Source: Ecdyonurus torrentis
Taxonomy: Eukaryota; Arthropoda; Insecta; Ephemeroptera; Heptageniidae
Direction of reading: 5' to 3'
DNA length: 64,000 bases
Assembly: GCA_949318235.1 (NCBI GenBank)
Contig: OX439134.1
Coordinates: 15,177,509-15,241,508 of the forward strand
The notes under the pieces are model-generated. The model did not search any database and was not told where the DNA came from. It worked only from the letters and a program-made list of their open reading frames with translations. Numbering within the stretch: position 1 is the stretch's first letter; each line of letters opens with the position of its first letter. Positions 26,036 to 38,505 of the stretch are shown here, piece after piece. Made by a program: the position numbers and the translations under genes.

Positions 26036-28256
26036 AGTGATCCCTATAGTAATGTAACGAAAAAAAATATACTCATTTATCTTGACGCAAATGACCAAAA
26101 AAACGTATCTACAATTCTCAATTCCCTATCTTATTTCTCATGGAAACACGTATTTCCATTTATCTACAATATATGTTTGAGGGTGCGAGAGAGAGAATAA
26201 GAGAGAAAATGTAATATATTGAATTGCTAAAAAAAAAGAACGAAATAGAAAATAAGCTGCATATATTGCAAGTTGCACTTTTTTTCTCTCTCGCCTTTGT
26301 TTGCAATGAAATCATCATGTGTTATATAGAACCAGATATTGAATTGAGGATAAAAAAAAAGTACAGTGCAATCATAAAATTTAGTTACAAAATGAAATAC
26401 CGAAATGTTGTATAATATGTATTTACACTTTACAACTGAAAATCCTTTTATACCTGATCATTATTTGAATAATAAATGTTTTATAATGCGTTTGTAATTT
26501 TAATTTACGAACTTGAATCTTATATATATAAATAATTTCATAGGAACATTATAAAATTTATTTGAATTTGAAGTTATAAAATAAAGTTTATCTTCCCTCT
26601 TATAGATTTAACTAAAAAAATGCAGCTTAAGTGAATAACATGTTGCAATCAAAATTTTAATAATTTGTAAATAGAGATGCAAGAAATTTAGATTTGCATT
26701 CGATTATCAACAACACTTTTATTTTTATTTCTATACAAGTTTTCTCCCTTCTGTTTTGGCATATTCAAGCATTATAAAATAATATATATAGGAAAAGAAG
26801 CATTTCAACAATATAATTATACAATTTTAATTGCTTACATTTAATTTTCACAAACTGATCTTGCAGTTCATTAAAAACATGTATCAAATGCTTAATTAAA
26901 AAAAAAGAATAAAATAATTGTGTGCACATAAAAATAATTATAAAGTGTTTTAGTTTTCTTACTATTTTCTTAATTATTATACTTACAATTTTATGCTGCT
27001 CTAAAATGAAGAAAAAGTATGTTACATGACCTTGGTGAACAGCTGATTTTAATTATGTCAAAAAATTACAAAGGAGGGAGAAACAAAATTGGAATGGATA
27101 AAAAGAACGCACAGACCTTTCTTATTGCAATATTTTGTACAAATTTTGCACAAACTATAATTTATAATTGTACAAAATTTCTGGGTAATTGTACTATAGA
27201 ATTTACTATTCCTATATAGCTTAAATTAAATTTACTGTTTTTATTACAGTGATAGAAATCATGTTTTTTTTTTATATAATAGATAATTATACAAATTATG
27301 CATATTTATAATAATGTTAAAGTGAAAAACATGAAGTAAAATACAACAACTTATATAAAACAATTCATAAATTATGCAGTAAAGAAAATTAAATAGTACG
27401 GAATGACTTAAGAGTATTACATTTAATTAAAACATAATTAAATATGCGGAAGCAGAATGTGTTTAAAAATTCAGGAAATATAATTAACTTCAATTACATC
27501 TCATTAATATTGTATACAGTTACTTTGAGCATGCATATAGTGATTTTTTTTTTAAATTTATGATGTTTACTCTCAAAGATTGAAACCGATAGTGATTATT
27601 TATTTATTTATTAAGGAATTTTCGAAAATCCTTAAATATTAAGAAATAATTGAAATTCCAATTAAATATAGTTTTTATTTATTATTATTATTTTTTACAG
27701 AGGATTAGAGGATTCTTTAATTGTATTTTAGTTACGTACAATCAAAAAATTTGGTCTCTCATGTTTTTCTTTTCTTCTGCGGAAACGGATTTTTATAAAA
27801 ATTGTTACAAATATTTTAATACGTATTGAAATTTTACTAAACTGTGACCTTAAACAAAATTGATCGAAAACTTCAACAAAAATTATAACATGTTGACATT
27901 TCACTAATTTTTAAACTTTTTAATGAATTTTCTGCTTATTAAACCTTTTCAAATTAATGCCAAAAGTATGAAAAACTAAGTTTATAAAACTTTAGTAATA
28001 TATATTTCCAATATAACTAATACTACTTAAATTATATGTCAAATTATGAAAATATCAATATTTTTTAATCTATATTTCCAATAATGTTAATTTATAGAAT
28101 TTAAACAAAATTATATAATTTATAAACACAAAAATAGAAGTATGTAATCATAATTTTCAATATAATAATCTATCATTTTGTACTGATATTATAATCAGTA
28201 TTATGTATCCTTAGCGTGAATTCCAATAATGAATTACTCTTAACAAAATGTTACAG

Positions 28257-28492
28257 GGAAAGCTGCGGACCATCATCATCATCATCACCCCCCCCACCTC
28301 CACCCCAAAATCTCCCCTCTCTACTACCTTCAACAAACATGGCCGACCTCATCTACAGCTGCTGATTGGTGGACCAGATTTAATAAGTTGCGTGCGCAAT
28401 ATCATGATGCCATCATGCATTCCTTACAGCATCCAAACAAAGGAGCAACCCAAATAATCGACACTAGTGACAACTACAGTCAAACACGATGA
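28257..28492 (+). CDS. Terminal coding exon of an unrecognised His/Pro-rich protein
   Basis: Seen: an island of clearly higher G+C in AT-rich DNA, entered through an acceptor ending TTACAG (28251-28256) with a branch-like CTTAAC at about 28239-28244. Reading from 28259 (two bases of a split codon first) gives 77 codons and a TGA at 28490-28492. The same frame has a TAA at 28241 just upstream, which fits an intron boundary. Residues 5-16 are His/Pro-rich (six His, then PPHLHP). Next come ISPLYYLQQTWP and a probably helical AADWWTRFNKLRAQYHDAI with three aromatic residues, then a Ser/Thr/Asn/Gln tail ending SQTR. His/Pro runs are common in transcription factors, but I do not recognise the protein. 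Odd: all three + frames stay open for a while. One stops at 28362 and another at 28457. I prefer this frame because it runs furthest and contains Trp, Tyr and charged residues rather than only low-complexity sequence. Earlier exons were not found in the window. The frame choice is the main uncertainty. Confidence 0.6.
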
Positions 28493-28770
28493 ACTAATTC
28501 ATTATATTACCAACTTTTGCTTAGATAAGGTTACTAAATTTTCATATATTAAATTTTATTTTTTGTACTTTGAATTGTAATTCATATAATTTTATTTATC
28601 TTTCAGTAGTTTTTTCACTATTAAGTCATAAAAAGTTTGGATTCTTAAATTTCAGCTTTTCTATGATTATGTTTTTTTCTTTTAATATTATATAAGAAAT
28701 AAAAACTATTCCCAATTAAATAATTCAAAATTTACTTTTATTTTTCTATTTTTAAGAATAAATTTTAAAA
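28493..28770 (+). other. Probable 3' UTR of the 28257 exon with polyadenylation signals
   Basis: The sequence drops back to very AT-rich immediately after the stop codon. AATAAA hexamers lie at 28698-28703 and 28757-28762, about 205 and 265 bases past the stop, a usual distance for a short 3' UTR. The true cleavage site cannot be placed, because AATAAA is frequent by chance in this composition. Confidence 0.35.
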
Positions 28771-29687
28771 AGAAAATACTGTGTTAAAATAATTTATAAT
28801 CATATTTTTGCATACGAAACTGAATTTTCTATTGTATAAGATTATGTATATATTTTTCATTAATAATTTTTACAAAAAATAGTTATATTTTCTTCTATTT
28901 AGATTTCTTTTTTTTTTTTTTTTTTCTTTTTTTTTTAAATGGGTTTATACTGTACAAGAATAATGTTGCATAAGGATTTGTACTTTTATTTTTATATAAT
29001 ATACACATATTTTTTATTAATAATTTTTACTTGAATTTAAGAAATCACACTAAAATTACCTAAATAGTTATCAAAACAGATTTAACAGCAAAATGCTAAA
29101 TTAGCAAAATTATAATTAATTCATAGAAAAAAAATTATATAACATAGGGATGAAATGGTCTCATACCTTTAAAAATAATTTTTATAAATGCAATTTGAAA
29201 TTGAAAAAAAAGAGAAGAAAATTAAGATAAAAAAACAACTATGTAAACGAAAAACATTAAATATAATTTTTATTGCAAAAAATTCACATGTAAAAATTAT
29301 AATAATAATAATAAAAAAAAAAAATCGTTAAAAATTTGTGCTCTCAAAAAAATTCTTATTTATACTTATAGGCTTATATTTTATTTAAATATAAATTGCA
29401 AACTAAATTATGTATATATTTATTAAAATACAAAACGCATTATTATTATGATAACACTTTTTTCTTCTTTATATACTTTTATGTAATATTTTGGTTGAAA
29501 GTTCTATGTAACACAAGTGCAAATATAATATAACCTCCTTATATATGTGTGTGTGTGTATTATGATGCTGTTTTTTTCTTTTCTTCTTCTTCTTTAATAT
29601 AAAAGAGGATGAGAAACCCACATGACAAGATGATAGTGTATACACACATCACACGAGTTATTTGTTATTTTGTTAAGAAAAACACGT

Positions 29688-29694
29688 GGAGAGA

Positions 29695-29761
<67 letters not shown>
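29688..29761. repeat. (GA)n, 74 bp
   Basis: GA with one C interruption. A complementary CT tract starts 55 bp downstream. Confidence 0.95.
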
Positions 29762-29763
<2 letters not shown>

Positions 29764-29813
29764 AACATGTCCATCAGAAGCTCCAAATGACGTAAAGTGT
29801 CTTGACATGAGTA

Positions 29814-29815
<2 letters not shown>

Positions 29816-29867
<52 letters not shown>
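29816..29867. repeat. (CT)n, 52 bp
   Basis: CT with one G near the end, facing the GA tract at 29688-29761. Confidence 0.95.
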
Positions 29868-29969
29868 GTTTTTTTTTCTCAATATTATCTCCTCTTCCCT
29901 CAAAATATGATTTTTCTCTGTTAAATATCTATATATAGTTATCTGTACTTCTCTCTTTTCATAGTACTA

Positions 29970-29972
<3 letters not shown>

Positions 29973-30005
<33 letters not shown>
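29973..30005. repeat. (CT)n, 33 bp
   Basis: Pure CT inside a broad pyrimidine-rich region (29930-30300). Confidence 0.9.
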
Positions 30006-30006
<1 letters not shown>

Positions 30007-30382
30007 AGACTATTATATATTAGTGTATTTTCCCCTTTTCTCTGTCCTACATTCTTCATTCTTTATCTCATTTTCTCACTGTCTTTCACAACTCAAAATA
30101 ATCTCTCTCATTTTTTTCTTTTCTCTGTTATTCTGATATCAGAAAATTTCCTAATTCTTCTTTCTCTGTTGATCAATTTCTTTTACCCCAAATTCCAAAT
30201 ATCCCCTATATACTTTTTTCTCATATCTCCTTAATTTTATTATTATTTTCTTTTCTAAAAATAGACTTGTATTTTTTTTTCTTTCGTATAAAAAAAATCT
30301 AGTATCATTTGAGAATATTACGAATGAGTCTTTCTTTATTAAAATTTTTTGTGTACAGTCGGGGAATCTTTTTAGTTCATCT

Positions 30383-30386
<4 letters not shown>

Positions 30387-30445
<59 letters not shown>
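30387..30445. repeat. (CT)n, 59 bp
   Basis: Pure CT, followed by a few imperfect CT units to about 30460. Confidence 0.95.
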
Positions 30446-30458
<13 letters not shown>

Positions 30459-30608
30459 TCATATATCAACCAGGAAAACTATGTTTATTCTATTGTCAGT
30501 GGAAAAAAAAGTGACGTTTCTTAAAATATTCATTCGAAATGTTTATCTTAAAAGCGCTTCGCTTCAAACGTTTCTTTTCAAACTATTCACTTGATTTAGA
30601 AAATCTTA

Positions 30609-30639
<31 letters not shown>

Positions 30640-31070
30640 GACACACCCACTAAAATTTCAAACATTTTTCTGTTTGTCCTCTACGATATATTCTCTCCCA
30701 CTATATCATGACTATGTATAGGCATCAATATATATGTTATTCGATTTGTATTGATTTATTTTATCTATACATCAATAAAAATATATATTTATTAATATTT
30801 TTATATGTTTTGATTTTTATGCTATTTTTATTAAAATTAATATTTTATTCAATAATTTTTAAATATTATTGTTTTCTGTTATCTTTTTAAATGTATTTGT
30901 ATTCATAACTGTATAATGATAAATTTGCATTAAAATTTGTGATATTCAACGTTTTTCATTATTGATATTTTCACAATTTATGTTAATCAAAATTGCGATA
31001 AAAATTGATAGAAAAACATTTTTGTTTTCAATGTTTTAACTTTTTTTTTACTCAAATTATTAAATTTTTG

Positions 31071-31650
31071 TCACACACAGCAAAAATAAATTACGTAATT
31101 TATGCTATATTGAACAATTGCTATTATATTGCTATATTATGTAGAACACAAATGTTGCTGTTTGAGAATATCATAAGTAATGAGGAAGACTGAATATTTT
31201 TGGGGGTAATTTTATTTCATATTCTAAAAGAGTACGTTGTCCTGAATCGATGCGCAAGTGTGAATTTTTAATTTCTGAGTTCATTAAGTTATCTTAATTA
31301 ACTCTTGAAAGTCGCGAAATGACGTCACAGGCTGTAACTTTTCCTATGCTCACATGCATAAGGTGCATCCTGTGACGTCATTTCACGACTTTCAAAAATT
31401 AATTAAAAATACTTAATGAACTCAACAATTAGTGATTCAAATATGTATTGATTCAGGACAATACCCTCTTTTAGAATATAAAATAAAACTATCCCCTCAA
31501 ATTTTTTGTAGTCTTCCTCATTATGGTGATCATCATATTATGCTATTATAGTATAAATTACAGTACAATATAGCATAAACTATAATAATAAACATAAATT
31601 TTACAGCATTGAGCCATAGCATAATTATTACGTATTTATTTTTGTCTGTG
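31071..31650. mobile_element. Family 2 MITE interrupted by Family 1
   Basis: The left end (CACACAGCAAAAATAAATT with AAATTACGTAATTT at 31088-31101) and the right end (TACGTATTTATTTTTGTCTG, 31630-31649) are inverted relatives. Removing 31178-31523 leaves an element of about 235 bp, like the uninterrupted copies at 32384 and 34015. Internal AGCATAAA and TTATGCT motifs recur in both orientations. No coding sequence is present. Confidence 0.65.
31178..31523. mobile_element. Family 1 fold-back MITE, copy B (about 346 bp), inside a Family 2 element
   Basis: This is the better preserved copy. The termini read TAATGAGGAAGACT on both strands, so TA lies on both sides, as for Tc1/mariner target duplication. 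Arms of about 150 bp pair along most of their length. Two intact TGACGTCA palindromes at 31320-31327 and 31373-31380 lie at equal distances from the element centre (about 31350). The flanking sequences on both sides belong to one Family 2 element, so this copy inserted later. Confidence 0.8.
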
Positions 31651-32149
31651 CAATTATAATTTATTTCTTATAAATTAAAATTGTATCAGAAAAAAAACTT
31701 CAAAAAAATTATGAAACGCTAAGAAATTCATTAAAAAAAGGCTTAATATTCTTTAAAAATTTATACATCTTGAAAGTAATGCTAAAAAAAATATTAAGCA
31801 CTGGTCTTTGACACATAAAATTTTAATTATAATACTAAAAATTTTACGTACATATTAATGAAGTGCTAATTTTATTATTATATGTATAAAAATCAGCTGT
31901 TTTTAAAACCATCACCTTGACCCAGAATTGTATTTTAGAAACAAGCATGAGCATATAACACACACACACATAACCAAGAGAGTAAAATAATAATAAAAAA
32001 AAAAGCAATAAAATTGTTTTTATTACTCCGTGAAGCCCCGAAGTGACTAACCTATCCCTATATTATATCACTATACAACATAACAAAATATTTTTACTAT
32101 AAGGTCACTAACCCCTTTACTTTTTTTCCCCCTTTCAATTTTAATTTCT

Positions 32150-32180
32150 TACACCCCCACTTTTTTAAGGGCAGGTAAGT
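32150..32180 (+). other. AG|GTAAGT junction, possible recursive splice site
   Basis: The acceptor-like GGCAG is followed directly by a perfect GTAAGT (32175-32180), about 90 bases before the RS-exon candidate. The pyrimidine tract (C and T runs at 32151-32167) is interrupted by purines near the AG, so this is weaker than the one at 32268. Confidence 0.2.
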
Positions 32181-32267
32181 TACCTGAATCAAATTCACTT
32201 TTTTTTAAAGTTCAGTCACCTTTTTGATCTTGAGTTCATCGTACTTTTTTTTTTTTCGTCACTGCAG

Positions 32268-32298
32268 GTGAGTTGGAAGTGCAAAGTGGTGTCGCACG
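32268..32298 (+). other. Candidate recursive-splicing (RS) exon, 31 nt
   Basis: A T-rich tract (32244-32256) leads to CACTGCAG, and the next bases are GTGAGT, so acceptor and donor consensus sequences abut at 32267/32268. A second donor, GTAAGG, follows at 32299-32304. This layout (acceptor, regenerated donor, short exon, second donor) is that of recursive splice sites described in long animal introns. The 31 nt are G+C rich compared with the surroundings. Two frames are open (for example ELEVQSGVA) and one is not. Whether it is a true ratchet point, an ordinary microexon or chance cannot be decided without transcripts. Confidence 0.35.
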
Positions 32299-32383
32299 GT
32301 AAGGAGTATTTTAGGGGAGTTTTGAGTCGTTTTAAAAATGAAATTTGTCGTTATATTTCATCAGTTAGTTTTTTTTTTAATTG

Positions 32384-32588
32384 CTGACAAAAATAGCTAC
32401 GTAATAATTTATTCTATGTTATACATAATGTTATAGAATAATTCTACTGTATATAATAACTATGTTACAATAGCATTAATATTATGTTGTAAAGCATAAT
32501 TATTATATTCTTCTAATTTAGTATAATTTATGCTATATAATGACGCGTAAATACAACATAAATTACGTAATTTATACTTTACGTGATT
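32384..32588. mobile_element. Family 2 MITE, uninterrupted copy
   Basis: It starts with GACAAAAATAGCTACGTAAT and ends with AAATTACGTAATTT (32560-32573) followed by ATACTTTACGTG. Inside are repeated TTATGCT/AGCATAA-like words in both orientations. At about 205 bp it defines the unit length of the family. It begins only 85 bases downstream of the RS-exon candidate. Confidence 0.6.
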
Positions 32589-33245
32589 ATAATAAAAAAC
32601 AGGTGAATAAATTAACTGTTAAAAAAATATTGCATATTTGTCTACCTTGAAATGAGAACTTATGTATAATGTCTCTCTACATTATTTTAGTCCATGAAAG
32701 TCATAATTTTAATTATGATATATTTAAACAAAGCATACTATTTTTATTTATGTTTATGCAAATTTATTATACTTTTTTTATTTCTGCAAGCATGTGTAAT
32801 GAAAATGTTTTATCATCACTAAAATTTAAAAAGAAACTGATACTATAGAGTAAACTAGAATTCTGATTGCTGTAGGCTTAATTTCAATTTTTTTTCTTCT
32901 TTTAAATGGCTTAATATCAAGCATTCTAAATTCCAAAATACCAAAAGTAGTTATTTTAGCTATAATATTTCATATTTCTAGTTATTTAGAACACGAATAA
33001 ACTAGACTATGCAATTTCAAACTTCAAAAGACATCTTACTAAAATAGCGCATTCTATTATATTTCTTTGTTTATTATCACTATATAGTTATGGTTAGCTG
33101 TTGGGCTTTTAATAAACAAAGCTTTATATATGTTTTATTTTGCCGTCAAATTTTAAAAAATTTCATCCTAAAATAAGTGAAACTATATCCCCATTAGTAC
33201 CTTGCTGTATTGTGCAGTGGTTATTGAATTTCCAATTGTTGTAAT

Positions 33246-33312
33246 GATTCATTGATTGATTTATTGATTCATTGCTTGATCCATTGATCCGTTGATTGCT
33301 TCATTGATTTTC
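33246..33312. repeat. Degenerate ATTGATTC minisatellite
   Basis: About eight variants of an 8-bp unit ATTGATTC or TTGATTGA, with C/T and G changes. It is the only short minisatellite seen apart from the pure microsatellites. Confidence 0.6.
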
Positions 33313-33601
33313 TACATTGGTTATCTATAAAACTGTTCAAAATAATGATGAACACCAAACTTGATTTAAAAATTGGAATTGCTTTAAAAATCGTCTCTAC
33401 ATTTGATTGAGAAACCCCTATGGCTATATACATAAACTTAAAAATTAATAATTATATAAAAAGTAATTTGACACATGAATAGTTCAAAAGTTTAAACGAG
33501 TGAAGAAGTAGAAGAAAAAAATGAGGTCAGTAAAAACAGTGTCTTGATCTTATCTCATCATAATATAATGACGAGCCATATAGAAAGAAAAAAAAAAAAA
33601 A

Positions 33602-33678
33602 AAAAAAAAAATCGCTGTTCTGATTAGACTTGTCGGTGTAGAGTCACGTTTCTCACGAGGTAATGAGAGTGGCGCCAT
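33602..33678 (-). other. G+C island with an AAGATGGCGCC start-like or YY1-like motif
   Basis: On the - strand an ATG at 33676-33678, in the context AAGATGGCGCC, opens a short frame (MAPLSLPREKRDS and on) that runs into the poly-T complement of the A tract at 33588-33611. AAGATGGCGGC-type sequences are known YY1 sites near start codons. A GTGAGA sits at 33651-33656 within the frame. This could be a first-exon remnant or chance; there is no further support. Confidence 0.15.
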
Positions 33679-34014
33679 CTTCAACACAATTTTGCACACC
33701 AGATGAAACAAAGCACTGTAAAGTCTAAGTCATAACACTAAACTATACTTCTTATCATATACATATGACAATGTAAAATGGCACTAATTTGTTATACTTC
33801 TAGTTTGGAATTTTGAATGAACCATTTTTTTTCCGCATTACTTCTTGTAGTACATTTTTTATGTTTTATTGCAATTTTTCTTTTCTTTTGGGAGATATTT
33901 ACTATATTATTATATAGTAAATATCTTCCATAATGTTTTCAAAATAGCAGAGGTAATATAAAAAAAAAATTGGCAGTATTTTTATAGTATGTGTTTTACA
34001 GTTTTTTTTTATCC

Positions 34015-34227
34015 CGTACAAAAGTAAATACAATAATAATTATGCTATCATTTTCAACATAATTTATTCAATACAACAATATTTATGCTATTCTTCATAA
34101 TAATTATGCAATAAACATTATAAATACTATAATAGCACAGCATAATTATGTTGTTCTAATCTAGCATCACTTATGCTATGACATAAATGAAGGATAAATT
34201 AAACGTAATTCATTCTTTCCTTGTTCC
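34015..34227. mobile_element. Family 2 MITE, diverged copy
   Basis: The left end GTACAAAAGTAAATACAATA and the block ATAATTATGCTATCATTTTC match the left part of the copy starting at 22770. The right end carries an altered palindrome (TTAAACGTAATTC) before CATTCTTTCC. Internal TTATGCTAT and CATAATTATG words are as in the other copies. Confidence 0.55.
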
Positions 34228-35308
34228 CATTATGGTGCTATTTATTGGAAATTTAAAAAACAGTTAAAATCATAGCAAAATTGCTTAATTTATCCATAGT
34301 CATAGTATAACAAAGAACTTTTTGTCTCTTCTTCTTTCATAGAAAAGATATCGATTTACAGGTCGTATTTTAACAATAACATTTACAAAGACGTAATATG
34401 AATGCAATTCACCGCAGCCATTTATTTAAAGATTACTTTTTATCTCTTTGCTTCCCCTCTCTTCTTAAATTTTATCAATAATTCATATCGATTTATTTAC
34501 TGATTTATTGGTTTAATATCTGACACATGAGAGATGACCTATTGACCAGGATTAGTTTTTATGGACTTTTTACTTATGGTCAAGGGTATATACTTCAAAA
34601 AGTATATTTTTTTATATATAATATATCTTAAATTCAATATTGCGGGGAAAAAAATTATGCTGTTGCATTAGAAGTTAAGATATACAATAGTATAACCGCA
34701 AAATAGCTATTCAATTTGGATTATATATTTTTTAGTACTTTTTGCATCATTCTGTAACTTGAAAGTAAAAATTAAGGAGAAAGTTATATAAACCTATTAT
34801 TTAATGTAGACGATTGATATAATATCCAAACCTTGTTAATTAAAACATACGAATAACAAGTATCGAAAAAATCTTAGATCTCAAAAACATTATTACAAAA
34901 TTTATTTATAGTTTTTTTTTTAATGCCTTAATTAATAGACTTGCACAATCACAGTCGCACGCATTATACTTTTAGTAGATTTCAAATTTATGAGATATTT
35001 CTCAAACATCAAAATTTAAATTGTAATTATTTATATTTGCATAACAAAAAATAATTTTTACAGCAATAATAATTCTTCAATTTGAAATTTAGCTTATTAC
35101 GTCATATATTACATGCATGACTTAAACTTAAATTTTCAAATTCAAGTTGAAACCCTTTTTTATATATATTTTTGTTCTTTACTCGATGTTTGAAGTTACT
35201 TATTATATACGAGAGAAGCAGGTGACTTGGATCACATATCATACTAGCTGTGAGAGAGCGAGAGAATTGACACTGAGCTTTGGTATAGGAGTGCTCCTTG
35301 GAATATCA

Positions 35309-35312
<4 letters not shown>

Positions 35313-35353
<41 letters not shown>
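35313..35353. repeat. (CT)n, 41 bp
   Basis: Pure CT. A GA array follows at 35742-35797. Confidence 0.9.
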
Positions 35354-35354
<1 letters not shown>

Positions 35355-35737
35355 GATTATATACTTCGATATTGTACTCAAAAGATACAAGAAAAGACGA
35401 AAACTGCAAAAAGTTTCATTTCAAAAAAAGACAAAGATAAAAAAAATGAAGTTTCAGGTTTTTTATTTCTTTTCAAATAAAAGTTAGTTCAAATTTACTC
35501 AATGTATAATTTTAAATTGTCTTTATCATTTATATAATGTATATAAAAAAAAAAATTATTTTTTATCATGGTAAATTTCACAGTTTTGATATGTTCCTTG
35601 TATATAATTCACTGTATATACTATAATAATAGAAATATATGGATAATTGATATTTTTAGAAAATAAAAAGAATACTATTGACAACTTAAGCTATCGTAAT
35701 ATTCTTGAACCACTCATTTTGGTTTGATGCCAGAGAG

Positions 35738-35741
<4 letters not shown>

Positions 35742-35797
<56 letters not shown>
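35742..35797. repeat. (GA)n, 56 bp
   Basis: Pure GA. Confidence 0.95.
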
Positions 35798-35798
<1 letters not shown>

Positions 35799-35943
35799 AT
35801 TATATACTGTATACAATGCTTCCGCATTAAAAAACATCGAAATAATATACATTCAAAAAGCTAACTACCATAATATACTGGAAAAAAAAGCAGTCCACTT
35901 ATTTCTTTCTTTCATTAATTAACATATTAATTAATATCACGCT

Positions 35944-35944
<1 letters not shown>

Positions 35945-35988
<44 letters not shown>
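35945..35988. repeat. (AT)n, 44 bp
   Basis: Pure alternating AT, about 150 bp after the GA tract at 35742-35797. Confidence 0.9.
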
Positions 35989-35990
<2 letters not shown>

Positions 35991-36561
35991 TGAAGAAAAA
36001 AAAAGGACGCTTTCCTCCTTCTCCCCTCTTACTCTATAAGAAACATACTTATGACAAAACTGCATTATGCACTTAAGTTTTTATATAAATCCCCCTTCCC
36101 TTGCTACCATCTTATATATATTATATACTTTCTAACTTGGTATAAAAAACGTTCTTTGGCCCTTATATATAAAAAAAACTTTTCAGATATAAATTGTAAT
36201 CAAAAGTCTTAGTGGGTAAAAAAAGTGTCAAACAAATTTTAAAATTCAGCCTTGAATTTATATTTGGTATCTCTCTAATGATTATATGAATAACATTAGC
36301 GAAAGATGTTTTCTTTTTTTTATCACATCCTAAGATGATGGGCTTTTAGCATTACGAAAAACTTCTTATGAAAAAATAGATGATGGCTTGTTGGTTTTTT
36401 GGATTAAGCTCTATATAAAAACTTTCAAACATTATTTATAGAGAACTTATACTATATTATTTTAATTTAAAATTAAAATTTTTACATATTAAATTAATTC
36501 ATAAATTTGACCTGTTCACAATTTTTGTACATGGTTAATGTTGTTTAATTTTATATTATAT

Positions 36562-36667
<106 letters not shown>

Positions 36668-37765
36668 CAATTTTCAGTTCTTGTACATGCTTTTTTATGC
36701 ATGGTAAAGCCATTATACATTTAATATAGTAAATAAATAATATAAATATACGAAATGGGTCTATTGTGTATTATTTTGGTTGTTTGGTGTATAGGAATTG
36801 AGTATAAAGTGCAAATTGTTATTAATCTTATAACACAAATTTGTCTTTTATTATTTTTTTTTTTAGTTAATTTTACATTTTAAATAAAAAAATGAAGATA
36901 AATGAGAAAAGTCAACTCTTAATATAGCATGTTGCTATAAACTTTGAATTAATTGTGAATAACTTTAAAGACATTGATTTTTTTTTTTTTTTTTTTTTTT
37001 TTACATACAAATTGCAATGATGAATTTTTTGAATAATTTAAATTAGTTGCCTGCAAATAAGAAACATTAAATAATAAAATTAATTTTCATAAAGTCTTTT
37101 AATATTATTATTTTACACATTCAAAAAGCTTGAATTTTAATTGAGGCTATATAAATAATAAAAGAATTAAATCACTAATGATATTATAAAACGATATTTT
37201 TATATTTAGTTCGATGACTTTTCAATGGTCCTATCAAGTCAATTATTTTTCACCCCCATCTCAATATTTTAAATATTATTTAAAAAACTGATAAAAATTC
37301 TAATGAACAATAAATTAATAAAAAAAACTTAAAGGAACTAGAAAAAAAATCATGGACCTATATTACAATAACAGAATAAAACTTTCTATAATATTAGACA
37401 CTAGTACTTTTATACAAGGAAAAACGTCATGGTTTTCTGTCCCCCATGTGACTTACACACAAAAAGTCGTAAACCTTGCACTTGATTGTTTACATGTGAC
37501 GTATTTAAAGTAAAATATCGTGCAAAGTCACGAGGTTTAACTTGAGCGATAACGAAATTATATTTTCCAAACATAATATAGACCAAAACGTATTTAACTT
37601 TTAATTATTTTTTTTGAAGTAAAATACAAAAGAGGAAAATGTTGAATAGAAAATAAGGGGAAATATTTTTTATATTAATTTCTGGGTTATAAAAAATATA
37701 ATTCAAACGTATATTTTTTATACTCTAATTGAAGGTATATACTGTATAACTAAAATAAAACATTT

Positions 37766-37933
<168 letters not shown>

Positions 37934-38172
37934 TTTTATCTTCATCATTTGTATATATGTACACTGATAAAAAAAATGGAACCAGTTTTAAAAGGATTTC
38001 AAAATTAGATTGACAAATAAAAAATAAATATTACTCACCACACTGCAACTTAGCATATTTATTTATCATCAAATACACATTATTATTATATAAAATATTT
38101 ATAATCTATTATAATATTTAATCTATATGCAAAAAAAAAAAATGCTTGAAGATTGTTATTTTTTTACCAACA

Positions 38173-38204
<32 letters not shown>

Positions 38205-38414
38205 CAATACGTTAAAACATTGGATGTATTAATTCAAACGTTACCTACAGTATAAAACAATATCATTTTTCTGTATAATTTCTGAATTTTTTTTTTCAGT
38301 GTAACTTTTAATTGGTAAAAAAAAAAAAAAAAAAAAAAACGAGGTATATTATGGTACTTTAGTTTTTAACGTTTTGCAACTAGCTAGGTAATATTGGAGT
38401 TATGTTTTTAATTT

Positions 38415-38416
<2 letters not shown>

Positions 38417-38505
<89 letters not shown>
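38417..38505. repeat. (CT)n, about 89 bp
   Basis: CT with one TTT interruption near 38497. A GA tract follows at 38838-38894. Confidence 0.95.

Larger units (their letters stand above)
23437..28238. other. No gene recognised: probable intron of the 28257 gene
   Basis: If the 28257 exon is terminal, this stretch should be intron at least in part. The frame at 27019-27219 (66 codons) has some mixed composition but no splice borders or recognisable motif. A small stem AAGGGGTCA/TGACCCCCTT lies at 25813-25873. Confidence 0.35.
28771..31070. other. No gene: pyrimidine-rich and AT-rich DNA
   Basis: 29.9-30.5 kb is a long pyrimidine-rich domain on the + strand containing several CT arrays. An A run lies at 30612-30639. 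Confidence 0.45.

Noticed and set aside
28248..28457. ATG-started 69-codon frame over the 28257 exon
   Set aside because: Its ATG lies in the likely intron and it stops earlier. The frame two bases later runs to 28492 with more protein-like content. This remains the main alternative.
35221..35258. - strand segment after CTCTCTCACAG
   Set aside because: Good acceptor but only weak GTATAT-like donors; the pyrimidine tract is ordinary here.
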